A DNA stretch of 64,000 bases from the NCBI GenBank assembly GCA_964523105.1, contig CAZFZN010000035.1, positions 22,373 to 86,372 on the forward strand, read 5' to 3'. A program made the position numbers and the translations under genes. The notes below the pieces were generated by a model. The model did not search any database. It was not told where the DNA came from and saw nothing but the letters and a program-made list of their open reading frames with translations. Shown here piece after piece: positions 1 through 9,205 of this stretch (positions within the stretch are counted from its first letter, which is position 1; each line of letters opens with the position of its first letter). Origin of the DNA: V1-33 sp964523105 (lineage in GTDB: Bacteria; Verrucomicrobiota; Verrucomicrobiia; Verrucomicrobiales; V1-33).

Positions 1-518
1 CGGCAACCCGGACACAGTGGAATGAGATTCTTGAACGGATTGACAGGGCAGCGCCTGCCGATGGAGGAAGTTGCGCCCGATTTCCAAGCAGCCGAAGCCG
101 CAGATCGAACACCGGCAAGCGCAGCGGGCGATGCAGGCCGCCCTGGCTCTGGAAGACATGAATTGCCATAAACACGGCGCGGCCGCGCGATGCATCTCCA
201 TAGACCACGACACCCCGTTGTCGCTGCCGCCGCACTCACTGGACCGGGTGCCGCCCAGTCCCATTGTCCACTTCATTTTGGATGCGCTGAAGTTGCAGGA
301 CCTCGCCAGCCCCGATCTGCAGGCGCGGCGCCGGCGATGCGCATCTCTGCCCGGGAGACTACCACTCTCCCTCCGCACGCATGAGCCCCGTGCGGCAGGG
401 GAAGAATGACCCGGCTTGAAGTCCCCGGCAAGCTGCCCCGGAATGAAGTTCCCTGGCCACCGCGGATGCGGCAAAAACCGTTGCTCTGCGCCCCGTATGA
501 GGCAGTTCTTTTCCCCGC
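1..518. other. Left-edge stretch with no convincing gene
   Basis: No open frame here has a good start, plausible composition and supporting context. One short plus-strand frame from the window edge to about base 170 could be the tail of a truncated gene, but I cannot assign it. The stretch contains one copy of a 52-bp dispersed repeat (181-232) and is the upstream region of the alcohol dehydrogenase at 519. Confidence 0.4.
181..232 (+). repeat. 52-bp dispersed repeat, copy 1
   Basis: Matches 54893-54944 at about 44 of 52 positions without gaps. The shared core includes CATAGACCA, GACACCCCG and GCTGCCGCCG. The other copy lies in the apparently inserted segment between hemQ and the PVC heme protein gene, so the pair may mark related mobile or decayed DNA. 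Confidence 0.6.
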
Positions 519-1715
519 ATGACCGCAGTCCCCTCCCCTACCGCCGCCACCTTGATTGAAAAGTTCGCCGGACCGGGTGTGCCGGCATTTGTCAGCGAGT
601 TCGCCCATGCTCCAGGCACGAGGGTGGTGTTCGGCAACAACGCCGTGGACCGGGCCGGTGTTTTCGCGCGCACCCTGGGCGCGCAGCGGGTATTGATCGT
701 CACGGACAAAGGGATTGCGGAGGCCGGGCACCTCGAACGCGTCATCAACAGCCTGAGCGGCGCGGGCGTGGAATGGAGCGCCTTCATGGGTGTGGTGGAA
801 AATCCCACCACGCAGACCGTGGACGAATGCGTGGCCAGTGCGCGCAGCATGGAGGCGGATTTGCTCATCGGCCTCGGCGGCGGCAGCAGCATGGACACGG
901 CCAAAGGCTGCAATTTCATTCTCACCAACGGCGGACGAATGAGCGATTACTGGGGCACCGGCAAGGCGACGCAGCCGATGCTCCCGCTCATCGCCATTCC
1001 CACCACGGCGGGCACCGGCAGCGAATGCCAGAGTTACGCGCTCATCAGCGATGCGGTGACGCACGCCAAGATGGCCTGCGGCGACAAGAAAGCCGCCGCG
1101 CGCATCGCCATTCTGGACCCGCTCCTCACACTTTCGCAGCCGCCGCGGGTGACTCGCGTCACCGGCATGGATGCCATCGCTCATGCAGTGGAGAGCGCCG
1201 TCTGTAAGAAGTGCACGGAGGTCTCCGCCGCTTACAGCCGCGCGTCGTTCGCGCTGCTGGCGGCGGCGTTCCCGCGCGTGCTGAACGAGCCGGGAGACAT
1301 CGAAGCCCGCGCCGCCATGCAGCTCGGCGCGGCGCTGGCAGGCACGGCGATTGAGAACTCCATGCTGGGCGCGGCTCACAGCGCCGCCAATCCGCTCACC
1401 GCGCACTTCGGCACAGTCCATGGCGAAGCCGTGGGCATGATGCTGCCCCATGTGGTGCGCTTCAATGCCGGCAAATCCGCCGCCGCGGAGGAATACGAAG
1501 TACTCGCCGCCGCGGCCGGCGCTGCGGACCTCGCGGATTTTCTCGCGTCGCTGCTCCAGGCCGCCGATATGCCCTCACACATCGCCGGAGGAGTCCTCAC
1601 AGAGGAGAACATCGCGCACCTCGCCGGCGAAGCCGCGGCCCAGTGGACCGCGCAGTTCAATCCGCGGCCGGTGACCGCCGCGGACTTTGCGGCGCTTTAC
1701 GCGAAGGTGAAATGA
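519..1715 (+). CDS. Iron-containing alcohol dehydrogenase
   Basis: 398 aa, full length for the Fe-dependent (group III) alcohol dehydrogenase family, which interconverts alcohols and aldehydes with NAD(P) in the cytoplasm. The dinucleotide-binding GGGSSMD loop is at residues 119-125 and TTAGTGSE at 162-169. The metal ligands expected for the family are visible as D200, H222 (AHAVES), H287 (GAAHS) and H301 (TVHGE). The ATG follows a non-coding leader. The gene converges on opgG, leaving only 6 bases between stop codons. Substrate cannot be told from sequence; related enzymes act on butanol, 1,3-propanediol, lactaldehyde or phosphonate-derived aldehydes. Confidence 0.93.
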   Translation: MTAVPSPTAATLIEKFAGPGVPAFVSEFAHAPGTRVVFGNNAVDRAGVFARTLGAQRVLIVTDKGIAEAGHLERVINSLSGAGVEWSAFMGVVENPTTQTVDECVASARSMEADLLIGLGGGSSMDTAKGCNFILTNGGRMSDYWGTGKATQPMLPLIAIPTTAGTGSECQSYALISDAVTHAKMACGDKKAAARIAILDPLLTLSQPPRVTRVTGMDAIAHAVESAVCKKCTEVSAAYSRASFALLAAAFPRVLNEPGDIEARAAMQLGAALAGTAIENSMLGAAHSAANPLTAHFGTVHGEAVGMMLPHVVRFNAGKSAAAEEYEVLAAAAGAADLADFLASLLQAADMPSHIAGGVLTEENIAHLAGEAAAQWTAQFNPRPVTAADFAALYAKVK

Positions 1716-1721
1716 GCCGCG

Positions 1722-3305
1722 CTAAGGCGTGCGCTTCCACAGATACACCCAGCGCTCGGAGACGGTCCTGCCTTCTTTGTCGTGCAGTTCGCAGGTCATG
1801 TCGATATCTGTCAGGTCCCGGGGCGGCTGCAGCACGAAAAAGGCGCGCAGCACCTGCGGCATGTGGACATCGCTGCTGCGGCCCATGCCCAGCGGAAGAG
1901 TGTCCACGTTGGCCATGCTCATGTCACTGAGTCCGGCGTGAAGGAGTTTCACCTCTTTTTGGTTCACTGTGACAACGGGCTTCCATTCCGTGATGTCGTC
2001 CCACTTCGGATCGCCCTCCTTTTTCACCGGCTGGAGCGGTTTGGCGAAGTCGATGGCGAAGAGCAGTTCGTCAGGCTTCTGCACCGGCGTGCCGCAGCGG
2101 GTGTCGCGCACGGCGAAGAGTCCGGACGGCGCAGGATCGCGCAGCCAGCGCAGGCGGTAGTGGAACTTGAACGGCTTGCCCGGCTCCAGTGCGGGCTGCG
2201 GTTCCCAGACGAGGATCACATTGTCGTTCGTTTCGTCCGGCGTGGGCATTTCGATGAGGTGGAGCCTGCCGTTTTCAAATCCTTCAACGGGTTCCACGCG
2301 GACGCCGGGGCGGTCGTGATAGTGCGCCTCGGTGTCCTGGTAGCTCGCGAACGAGCGATCCCGCTGCACGAGAGCCCACGAGCGCGGTTTTTCCATGCTG
2401 AAGACGCAGTGGCGGAACTGATCCTTTGTATGCTCCAGCGGCCGGTAATGCAAATTGCCGCTGCCGAGCTCCATGAGCAGACCGTCGCTGTCGTGAACCT
2501 CGGGGCGGAAGTCGAACGGCTTCGGACTGGTGCTCTCGCCGAACCAGAACATGCTGCTGAAGGGCGCGAGACCCAGCTGCTGCACCGGACGGCGCAGGGT
2601 GATCTCGGCCTCCACATCCATGACCGTTTCCACGCCCGGGGTGACGGTGAACTGATAGGCCCCGGCCACGCTTTCGCCGTGGAGCAAGGCCCAGGCGGTG
2701 AGCGACTTCGCATCCTTGTCAGGGCGCTGGAGGTAAAAGTCCGTGAAGTCGGGAAACTCCTCCGGCACGCCGGGCAGCCCGCTGTTGATGGAGAGGCCGC
2801 GCGCCGAAAGACCGTAGGGTGCGCCTTTGGGAATCGCCCGCAAATAGCTCGCGCCGAGGAAGACGAGGAATTCATCCATGTAGTCCGGCTTGTTCAGCGC
2901 GAAGCGCGCCCTCCAGCCTGCATAGCCTGGCGGCGGCGGCGTGCCCTCCGGAATGGTGTTCTTTCCGTAGTCGAAGAGCCCGCGATCGAACGTCAGGGCG
3001 GTGGAGTCTCCGTCAACGACCTCATGGATGGCGACCGTTTTCTTCGCGGTCCAGCCGGGATGAAAGAAATCCACGGAGAACGGCAGCTTCTCTTTGGCCC
3101 ACAGGCCGCTTTCCATGTTGAAGCGGATGTCGCGGTGCTGGTCATACGTCAGGTTTTTCCAGTAGCCGGCGAGTTCCTGCGTATCGGGAGTATAGGGCAG
3201 CGAAGCAAGCTTGCGCGCGGAAGTGCGGAGCGTCTCGAAGGAGAAAGGTTCGGCATGCGCAAAACTGCTGCACAGCAAAGCGGCGGTGATGAGGAGGCGT
3301 GGCAT
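1722..3305 (-). CDS. opgG: Periplasmic glucan biosynthesis protein OpgG/MdoG
   Basis: 527 aa with a clear N-terminal signal peptide (hydrophobic ITAALLCSSFAHA ending in AHA, the likely cleavage site). The remainder matches the MdoG family along its length: an N-terminal beta-sandwich (FSFETL...YDQHRDIRF...LPFSVDFFHPGW, ...GYAGWRARF) followed by an Ig-like C-terminal domain. OpgG acts in the periplasm in making or modifying osmoregulated beta-glucans. It lies 32 bases downstream of recJ on the same strand. No opgH glucosyltransferase is present in the window, so the partner must be elsewhere. Confidence 0.92.
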   Translation of the reverse strand: MPRLLITAALLCSSFAHAEPFSFETLRTSARKLASLPYTPDTQELAGYWKNLTYDQHRDIRFNMESGLWAKEKLPFSVDFFHPGWTAKKTVAIHEVVDGDSTALTFDRGLFDYGKNTIPEGTPPPPGYAGWRARFALNKPDYMDEFLVFLGASYLRAIPKGAPYGLSARGLSINSGLPGVPEEFPDFTDFYLQRPDKDAKSLTAWALLHGESVAGAYQFTVTPGVETVMDVEAEITLRRPVQQLGLAPFSSMFWFGESTSPKPFDFRPEVHDSDGLLMELGSGNLHYRPLEHTKDQFRHCVFSMEKPRSWALVQRDRSFASYQDTEAHYHDRPGVRVEPVEGFENGRLHLIEMPTPDETNDNVILVWEPQPALEPGKPFKFHYRLRWLRDPAPSGLFAVRDTRCGTPVQKPDELLFAIDFAKPLQPVKKEGDPKWDDITEWKPVVTVNQKEVKLLHAGLSDMSMANVDTLPLGMGRSSDVHMPQVLRAFFVLQPPRDLTDIDMTCELHDKEGRTVSERWVYLWKRTP

Positions 3306-3337
3306 GGCGGTTCGCAGGAATTGACGGATCGGGCGGG

Positions 3338-5041
3338 TTATTGACTGACGCGCATGTCCTGCACCAGCAGCTGCACGGTAGTCTCTCCGCGAAAGGTATT
3401 GCGGTCCACGTAGAAAGCCACGTCCCAGGGCGGACCGGGAAGCTGTTCGTGCGCCCCGTTGAACCAGATGCCGCCGCGCGTCGTGCCCTCCTGATAGAAA
3501 TCGAATTTCCAGTGCCGTTCGCGCAACAGTCGCGGCTCGTTCGCGGGGAGAACATTCCGCGCGAGAAACAGCGGGCGCGGATTGCCGCTGCCGAAGGGCT
3601 GCAGCAGTTCGTAGGTGTCGAGAAATTCGAGCGTCAGCTCCGACAGTCTGGTTTCGGCGTCGAGGTGCAGCTTGGGCTCCATCGTCCCCTCCGTGAGCTG
3701 CCGGCTGACGCTTTCGTTGAAGCGTTCGCGAAAGGCTTCGATGTTGTCCTCGTGAATCGTCAGGCCCGCCGCGGCCTCGTGCCCACCGCCGGCCATGAGC
3801 AGATCGCGGCAGTCGTCCAGCGCGGCGACCAGCGACACTCCGTCCACGCTGCGCCCGCTGCCCTTGCCGATGCCGTTTTCATCGACCGCGATCACAAAGA
3901 TCGGACGGTGGTACTTGCGCATGAGCCGCGCCGCCACGATGCCCACCACACCCGGATGCCAGCCGCGGGAGGCCAGCACGATGCCGCAGGGATCGGAGCC
4001 TGCAGTGAGGCGAATACTCAATTCCTGCGCCTCCTGCTGCATGGTGTGCTCCACGTTCTGACGCTCGCGGTTATGGGCGTCGAGCGTCTGCGCAAGTGTC
4101 AGGGCGTCGCGGCGGGTTTTCGCCAGGAGCAGATCGAGCGCGGTCTGGGCGGTGTCGAGACGGCCGGCGGCGTTGAGCCGCGGAGCGAGGCGGAATCCGA
4201 GGTCCATGCTGTCCAGCGGCGGGGAGACTCCGGCCACCTCGATGAGCGCGCGCAATCCCTCACGCCGCGTCTGCTCCATGGTTTGAAGTCCCTTGCGCAC
4301 AAAGGTCCGGTTCTCCTCCACGAGGGGCACGATGTCGGCCACGGTGGCCAGCGCCACGACATCGAGGTGGTCCCTGAGTTCAAAGTGCTCCGCTCTGCGG
4401 CGCTTGCCCATGGCATGCCCGAGTTTGAAAACCACCCCCGCACTGCACAGGTAGTGAAAGGTGCCGCCGAGCTTGGGATTCACCACGGGACAGAGCGGCA
4501 GCCGCGCCGGATCGGGTTCGTGGTGATCGAGCACGACCATCTCGATGCCCTGCTCCAGGAGCCACTCGCTTTCCGCCCGGGCGGAGGTGCCGCAGTCCAC
4601 CGCGACCAGCAAATCCACGGGTCCCTCACCGAGGCACCGCTCCAGACCTTCGCGCGAAAGCCCGTAGCCCTCCTCCATTCGGAGCGGCAGGAAGCAGCGG
4701 GCTTCGAGTCCATACGCTTCAAGGATGGCCCGCAGCAGCGTCAGGGACGACACTCCGTCCACGTCATAGTCACCGAAAAGCACGACGCGCTCCTTTGCGT
4801 CCACCGCCTGAAACAGGCGGGTCACGGCGGCATCCATGTTAGGCAACAGGAAAGGATCGCTCAACTCACGGAGCCGTGGATTGAGAAAACGATCGACTCC
4901 GTCCGCAGTGCCCGGATCGCGTTGTGCCAGCAGCCGCTGCACCAGCGGGGAAAGCGTGGCTCCCGAGTACGACCGGATGCGCGCCAGCGCCTCGTCGGCA
5001 ACCGGCCTCAGGATCCATCGCGGTGCAGGAAGAGTGAGCAT
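3338..5041 (-). CDS. recJ: Single-strand DNA exonuclease RecJ
   Basis: 567 aa, the usual RecJ length. The DHH phosphoesterase domain shows GDYDVDG at residues 90-96, DCG near 149 and DHH at 172-174, the Mn-binding catalytic motifs. The DHHA1 domain follows with GGGHEAAAGL, and an OB-fold tail ends in VQLLVQDMRV. RecJ degrades single-stranded DNA 5' to 3' in recombinational and mismatch repair. It lies between a DUF393 gene upstream and opgG downstream on the same strand. Confidence 0.95.
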   Translation of the reverse strand: MLTLPAPRWILRPVADEALARIRSYSGATLSPLVQRLLAQRDPGTADGVDRFLNPRLRELSDPFLLPNMDAAVTRLFQAVDAKERVVLFGDYDVDGVSSLTLLRAILEAYGLEARCFLPLRMEEGYGLSREGLERCLGEGPVDLLVAVDCGTSARAESEWLLEQGIEMVVLDHHEPDPARLPLCPVVNPKLGGTFHYLCSAGVVFKLGHAMGKRRRAEHFELRDHLDVVALATVADIVPLVEENRTFVRKGLQTMEQTRREGLRALIEVAGVSPPLDSMDLGFRLAPRLNAAGRLDTAQTALDLLLAKTRRDALTLAQTLDAHNRERQNVEHTMQQEAQELSIRLTAGSDPCGIVLASRGWHPGVVGIVAARLMRKYHRPIFVIAVDENGIGKGSGRSVDGVSLVAALDDCRDLLMAGGGHEAAAGLTIHEDNIEAFRERFNESVSRQLTEGTMEPKLHLDAETRLSELTLEFLDTYELLQPFGSGNPRPLFLARNVLPANEPRLLRERHWKFDFYQEGTTRGGIWFNGAHEQLPGPPWDVAFYVDRNTFRGETTVQLLVQDMRVSQ

Positions 5042-5115
5042 GGAGCAAACTGCTCATACACCGGATTGCAGGGAGGCAAACGAAATGAAACCACCACTCG
5101 CCGCGGCGGGCGGCA

Positions 5116-5556
5116 TCAGGCCTGCGGCGCGGAATCAATTTTTCCCATGTCCTGTTCCCGCCGGCGCGCCGGCAGGACGGCGCATGCTCCTTTGCAGCCG
5201 AACAGCCGGCTGATGGCATAACGCCGGCGGCTGATGAACCGGTACACGATCTCCGCAAGGTAAATCACACCGGGAATCCACAGCAGGAGCGCAACGGGAC
5301 TGGCGAGCGGCACGCGGAGGCTGATAAAACGAATGCAGCGGGCACCGCGGTAGATTCTTCCGTCACGGGCGACGCAGTGCATGGCCTCATGCAGATCCTC
5401 GCGGGAAATGCCCGGGGCGATTTCCACCACGCGCGGATCGGAAATCGGCACAAGCCGGACGGCATTGAACCAGTCGAGCCAGGAAATCAGACGCGACTGA
5501 AAAGTGCAGAACATGCACTCTCCGTCGTACAGCACAGTATGAGGCACCCGGGGCAT
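5116..5556 (-). CDS. DUF393 (DCC1-like) thiol-disulfide oxidoreductase family protein
   Basis: 146 aa. It starts with the family signature: a beta strand followed by YDGECMFC, a DxxCxxC motif with two redox cysteines. The middle has VRLVPISDP and the C-terminal half a hydrophobic segment (ASPVALLLWIPGVIYLAEIVY) followed by a basic YRFISRRRYAISR tail, typical of DUF393. Family members are thought to act as thioredoxin-like oxidoreductases, but substrates are unknown. The gene is upstream of recJ on the same strand, 74 bases away. Confidence 0.85.
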   Translation of the reverse strand: MPRVPHTVLYDGECMFCTFQSRLISWLDWFNAVRLVPISDPRVVEIAPGISREDLHEAMHCVARDGRIYRGARCIRFISLRVPLASPVALLLWIPGVIYLAEIVYRFISRRRYAISRLFGCKGACAVLPARRREQDMGKIDSAPQA

Positions 5557-5623
5557 GACGGCACAATGCGGCCCGGCAAACGAAACGCAACCCGGCAGGC
5601 GACCCGTTTGCAGCCCGGGTTAC

Positions 5624-8221
5624 CTAACGTTCCACGACACTCATGCTGCCGCGTTCAAATCGAAGGTAGCGCGCGGCGGCCCGCAGTTCGTCGGTTGTGA
5701 GGTTGCCGGTGTTGAAAAAGGGCCCCCGGCTGCCCGCTCCGGGACGGACGCCGGAATTGATCAGGTGGACGGCCTCGGACAATTCGCTGACCCGCCCATG
5801 GGGAATCGCTCCGGCACGCTGAGCCTCCTGGAAGATCAGGGCGATTTTCCTCGCGTCCCCCTTGGGGTCCGGACTGACCTTGCGCAGCCACGTGCGGTAG
5901 CCCTCTTCGCCGGGGCGCCATTTCAACTGACCGTCCTGCAGGCTGAGCAGAGCGACCGCCTGCCGGTACTCCTCCTCAGTGAGCGCAGGAAGTCCCACCG
6001 AAAGCCGCTGCCGGGCTCCAGGTCCGTCGGCCCATTCGATTACTTTGCGGGCCGCGGACTGGGTGTCCCCAAAGTCCCCGGCCTTGAATTTGGCAGCATT
6101 CCACAGGCTGATGATCAACTCCGCATTGCGATAGTCGCGGGCCTTGACGGCGAGATCGAGCAACGTGCCACCGAGCCGTTCAGGATTGGGCCGAAACACC
6201 ATGCGCCCGCCTTCTTCAATGGCGAGCAGGTGGACGATCTCATCCGCCTGGGAGTTCTCCAGCCGCTCGATCTGGCAAAGCAAATCCCGCTCGCCTTCGC
6301 CGCGCCGGATTACGATACCGTTTTGCAGCAGTTCGAGCGCCTCCGCGACGCTCGCGACGGAGCGCGTTTCCACCGCTCCGTTCAGAGAGGCCTGATTGAA
6401 ATTCAGCACGGCCTTCTGCGCGGCAAGGATGAGTTCGACGGAGGGTGACTGGCTCATGAATGTGTGCGCCACAGCGTCGATGGCCTCACGCAGCAGCGCT
6501 TCGCCGTCGGGAATGACGATGGAGGCTTCCGTGGTGTTGATGATTTCTCCACTGTCGGCGGCCAAGGTGCGGGATTTGCCGGAAGCGGGAGTTGTGCTTA
6601 CGGCCAGCGCGTTGCTCAGTTTCACCGCCTGGAGCAGCGCCCGGGACTGTTCCTTCAGCGCCTCACTGCTGTGCTCGACAAAGGTTTCCTCCTTTACGTC
6701 GGGGTTGCGTGTCAGAGTAAGTCGCGACTCCCCGCGGTTCTCGAAGAAGAGATTGCTGATAGAGGTGCTGAAAGGAAGCGGCGGCGCGTTCCCGGGAGGA
6801 GGACTGAGCCGCTCAACCATGATGAGCGCTCCCGGATTGCGCGATGCGGTGTCCGGAAACATGCAGGTGGCCTCCCGGAGCGCGGGACCTGCGGAGTTAT
6901 TGAGCGAAGCGTCGATCCACGACTGTTTGCCCAGCACGATTGTGAATGGATCGAACTGCGCCACACCATAAACCCGGCCGGTGGTTTTGACAGGATAGAT
7001 CCGGAGAGGTTTCCTGTCGGGAGCGGCGGAGCGTTCCGGGATTCCGAGCAGGGACTCGATGTTTAAACGGCTGTCCGCAGTCAGGACGAAAACGAATTCA
7101 TCTTTGCCTGACGCCCTTAGGCAAGTGAGTCGCTGGAAACCATCGAGCGTGATCCCGTAATGTTTGCGAAAGGCCTCCGTCATTTCCCGCTGCGGAGGCA
7201 GGTTGCGGCTGGAGGCGTTCGCGTTGTAAAAGGGGATCAGTTGCGACAAATCCGCCTGGAAGAGACTGGTGGTGCGCTCGGTGAGCAGACGCTTCACAAT
7301 CTCATTGTGCTCGGTCCGGGGCGTCACAGAGTCCCCGGGCCCGGGTTTCATGGCAACGGCCACGCCGGGGGCGGCGGGAGTGACGGTGGCCGCCGGCGCG
7401 CCCGGAGGCGCAGTGCGCGGAACAGGCGGAGGCGGATTCACCCACGCCATAAATTGAGTCCAGTGGGGCGTCACCCATGCCTGAACCGCGGGAATTCGCA
7501 ACGCTCCCGCCGCACCAATCGCGACGCAGGCCACGACGCCGAGCGCCGCGACCCGGCGACCGGCAAATCGAATCCGCCGGCGAAGCCGCTCGGAATACTT
7601 CATCGCAACCGCCGGCGTGTGGTGTCCAGCGATGCTGCCCGGGACTGCAGGCGGCGGTGCGGCAGTCTTGTTCTCGTCGGCTGGATTGTGCCATGCGATG
7701 GGGGGACCTGCCGGCATCGGCGGCGGGCCGGAGACATCAGCGGGTTCCGGTTCAACCGCCACCGCCGACAGAACGGAAACGGGTGATGGATTGACCTGCA
7801 CACTGTCCTCAGCCGTGGCCGCCGGGGGACCGGAATAGGATGCAGGTTTCGCACCGTCAGGCGGATCGGCGTGAGAAGCCTCCTCATTGGTGGCGCGCCG
7901 GGCTGCAGCAAGGAACGGGGACTCCACGCTCCTCTGTTCCTCAGTACTCCAAAATCCCAGGGACAGGTTGCCTGCGGTGATCACGTTTCCGTGCTGTATG
8001 ATGCACTCCTGCACCGGCTGCCCGTTAATGTGGAGACCCTTGCCGCCGCTGAGGTCGCGAATGACGTAATTCCCTTCGGTTCCCGGCTCTATTTCAAAGT
8101 GACATGGAGCGAGCCCAAGAGAGGAAGCCAGGGGAATGTCGCACGCTGGTGACTCCCCCAGAGTGACGCGACGCAGTGGTAAATCGAGCGAATGTCCGCT
8201 CTGCGCGATAAGTTTTGCCAT
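5624..8221 (-). CDS. FHA-domain membrane protein
   Basis: 865 aa. Residues ~1-95 form a forkhead-associated domain (RRVTLGESPACDIPL, CHFEIEPG, LSGGKGLHINGQ, IIQHGNVITAG), a phosphothreonine-binding module. A Pro/Ala-rich linker follows, then a single transmembrane segment around residues 220-245 (RRVAALGVVACVAIGAAGAL) and a large C-terminal region that I do not recognise. An FHA domain before a membrane anchor suggests a cytoplasmic signalling face. A sigma-70-like promoter lies just upstream (8247-8274). Function is unknown; a link with the Ser/Thr kinase at 45580 would be speculation. Confidence 0.8.
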   Translation of the reverse strand: MAKLIAQSGHSLDLPLRRVTLGESPACDIPLASSLGLAPCHFEIEPGTEGNYVIRDLSGGKGLHINGQPVQECIIQHGNVITAGNLSLGFWSTEEQRSVESPFLAAARRATNEEASHADPPDGAKPASYSGPPAATAEDSVQVNPSPVSVLSAVAVEPEPADVSGPPPMPAGPPIAWHNPADENKTAAPPPAVPGSIAGHHTPAVAMKYSERLRRRIRFAGRRVAALGVVACVAIGAAGALRIPAVQAWVTPHWTQFMAWVNPPPPVPRTAPPGAPAATVTPAAPGVAVAMKPGPGDSVTPRTEHNEIVKRLLTERTTSLFQADLSQLIPFYNANASSRNLPPQREMTEAFRKHYGITLDGFQRLTCLRASGKDEFVFVLTADSRLNIESLLGIPERSAAPDRKPLRIYPVKTTGRVYGVAQFDPFTIVLGKQSWIDASLNNSAGPALREATCMFPDTASRNPGALIMVERLSPPPGNAPPLPFSTSISNLFFENRGESRLTLTRNPDVKEETFVEHSSEALKEQSRALLQAVKLSNALAVSTTPASGKSRTLAADSGEIINTTEASIVIPDGEALLREAIDAVAHTFMSQSPSVELILAAQKAVLNFNQASLNGAVETRSVASVAEALELLQNGIVIRRGEGERDLLCQIERLENSQADEIVHLLAIEEGGRMVFRPNPERLGGTLLDLAVKARDYRNAELIISLWNAAKFKAGDFGDTQSAARKVIEWADGPGARQRLSVGLPALTEEEYRQAVALLSLQDGQLKWRPGEEGYRTWLRKVSPDPKGDARKIALIFQEAQRAGAIPHGRVSELSEAVHLINSGVRPGAGSRGPFFNTGNLTTDELRAAARYLRFERGSMSVVER

Positions 8222-8246
8222 AATGCCTGCGGGGTGGTTTCCATAA

Positions 8247-8274
8247 ATTCTATAATTCTAGCGATTCAAGTCAA
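8247..8274 (-). promoter_or_regulatory. Probable promoter of the FHA gene
   Basis: On the minus strand, TTGACT (8269-8274) is followed after 16 bases by TAGAAT (8247-8252) in an AT-rich island that stands out from the GC-rich surroundings. The start codon of the FHA gene is about 26 bases further on. This resembles a sigma-70 promoter but is untested. Confidence 0.5.
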
Positions 8275-8327
8275 AGCTAATTATGGAAATTATCACACCC
8301 CATCGCCTCCACAAACACCGGCTCTGA

Positions 8328-8888
8328 TCAAGGCTGGCCGGATTTCTCTGCGGCGGGAGCACCTTCAACCGGTGGCACCGTGGTGCCGGCCACAGGTTCG
8401 GCAGCAGGCTGCGAACTCGCCGCAGAAGTTTCCATCGGGAGGGCTTCCCGCGCCGTTCCGCTGCCGAAAAGTCGGGAAAACAGGCGGCGCGGCAAACTTC
8501 GCCCCTGATCTTCGGCGATCAATTCCTCCAAGGCCGCGGCTTTGGCCGTCTCCCACGCGCCGGCAAACCCCGGAGCCTGCACCATCATCCGCTTTTCTGC
8601 GCGGGTGAGTATCTCCAGATCTCTCAGAATCTTCTGCTCGGGCTTCTCGTTCAACTGCCCGATGCGCAGCCTCAAGTTCTCGTTCTCCTTCGCGAAGCCT
8701 TCCTTCTCTTTGCGCACCAATTCGTACTGACGGGCCTCCAACTCGAGCTTGTCGCTCAAGTGGCGCCGATAGCGACGGTACTCCCGCCTGCTTTTAAAAT
8801 GACCCCACACGGAGAGCGTCGCAAAGAGCAGGCCGAGGCACAGGCCCCAAACGAAGGGATAAGAGAAGAATTCTTGGATGGCGTCCAT
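8328..8888 (-). CDS. Small membrane-anchored coiled-coil protein, unknown function
   Basis: 186 aa using the ATG at 8888, which places a transmembrane segment (FVWGLCLGLLFATLSVWGHF) right at the N-terminus; longer frames upstream add an unlikely leader. A basic stretch (SRREYRRYRRH) and a charged heptad-like region (LELEARQYELVRKEKEG, ENENLRLRIGQLNEK) suggest a coiled coil. The C-terminal 40 residues are Ala/Pro/Ser-rich and low complexity. It lies 106 bases upstream of the FHA gene on the same strand, so a shared envelope role is possible. I do not recognise the family. Confidence 0.7.
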   Translation of the reverse strand: MDAIQEFFSYPFVWGLCLGLLFATLSVWGHFKSRREYRRYRRHLSDKLELEARQYELVRKEKEGFAKENENLRLRIGQLNEKPEQKILRDLEILTRAEKRMMVQAPGFAGAWETAKAAALEELIAEDQGRSLPRRLFSRLFGSGTAREALPMETSAASSQPAAEPVAGTTVPPVEGAPAAEKSGQP

Positions 8889-9205
8889 AAGGGAAGTCGG
8901 TTGTGGGGAGTGATTACGCAGTCTTTGTGCCGGAATTCGGCGGATTGTAAACAAAGACCGGCAGCACATCGCAAGTCCGCCAAACCAAGCCAGCCTTCAG
9001 CTCAATCGTTCAATCAAATCAGTAAACTGAATAAGATATTCGTGCTTATTGATTACAAATCGCACGAATGCTAATTTTTGCAATTTCTGTAAAAGAGGTC
9101 TTGGCAAATCTTCGACACCCGGTATCGTCCATCCAGCTGCCCTGCTCGGTACTCTTGGTGCCAGGCGAAGTCCACGCGGCAGCGAATTCACCTCTCCTCG
9201 ACTGA

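Noticed and set aside
71..409. 112-codon plus-strand frame at the left edge
   Set aside because: Composition is Pro/Arg/His-rich and overlaps a dispersed non-coding repeat; no start signal or family match.
1782..3344. Long plus-strand frame opposite opgG
   Set aside because: Antisense shadow of a clearly recognised gene in a GC-rich genome; no motifs of its own.
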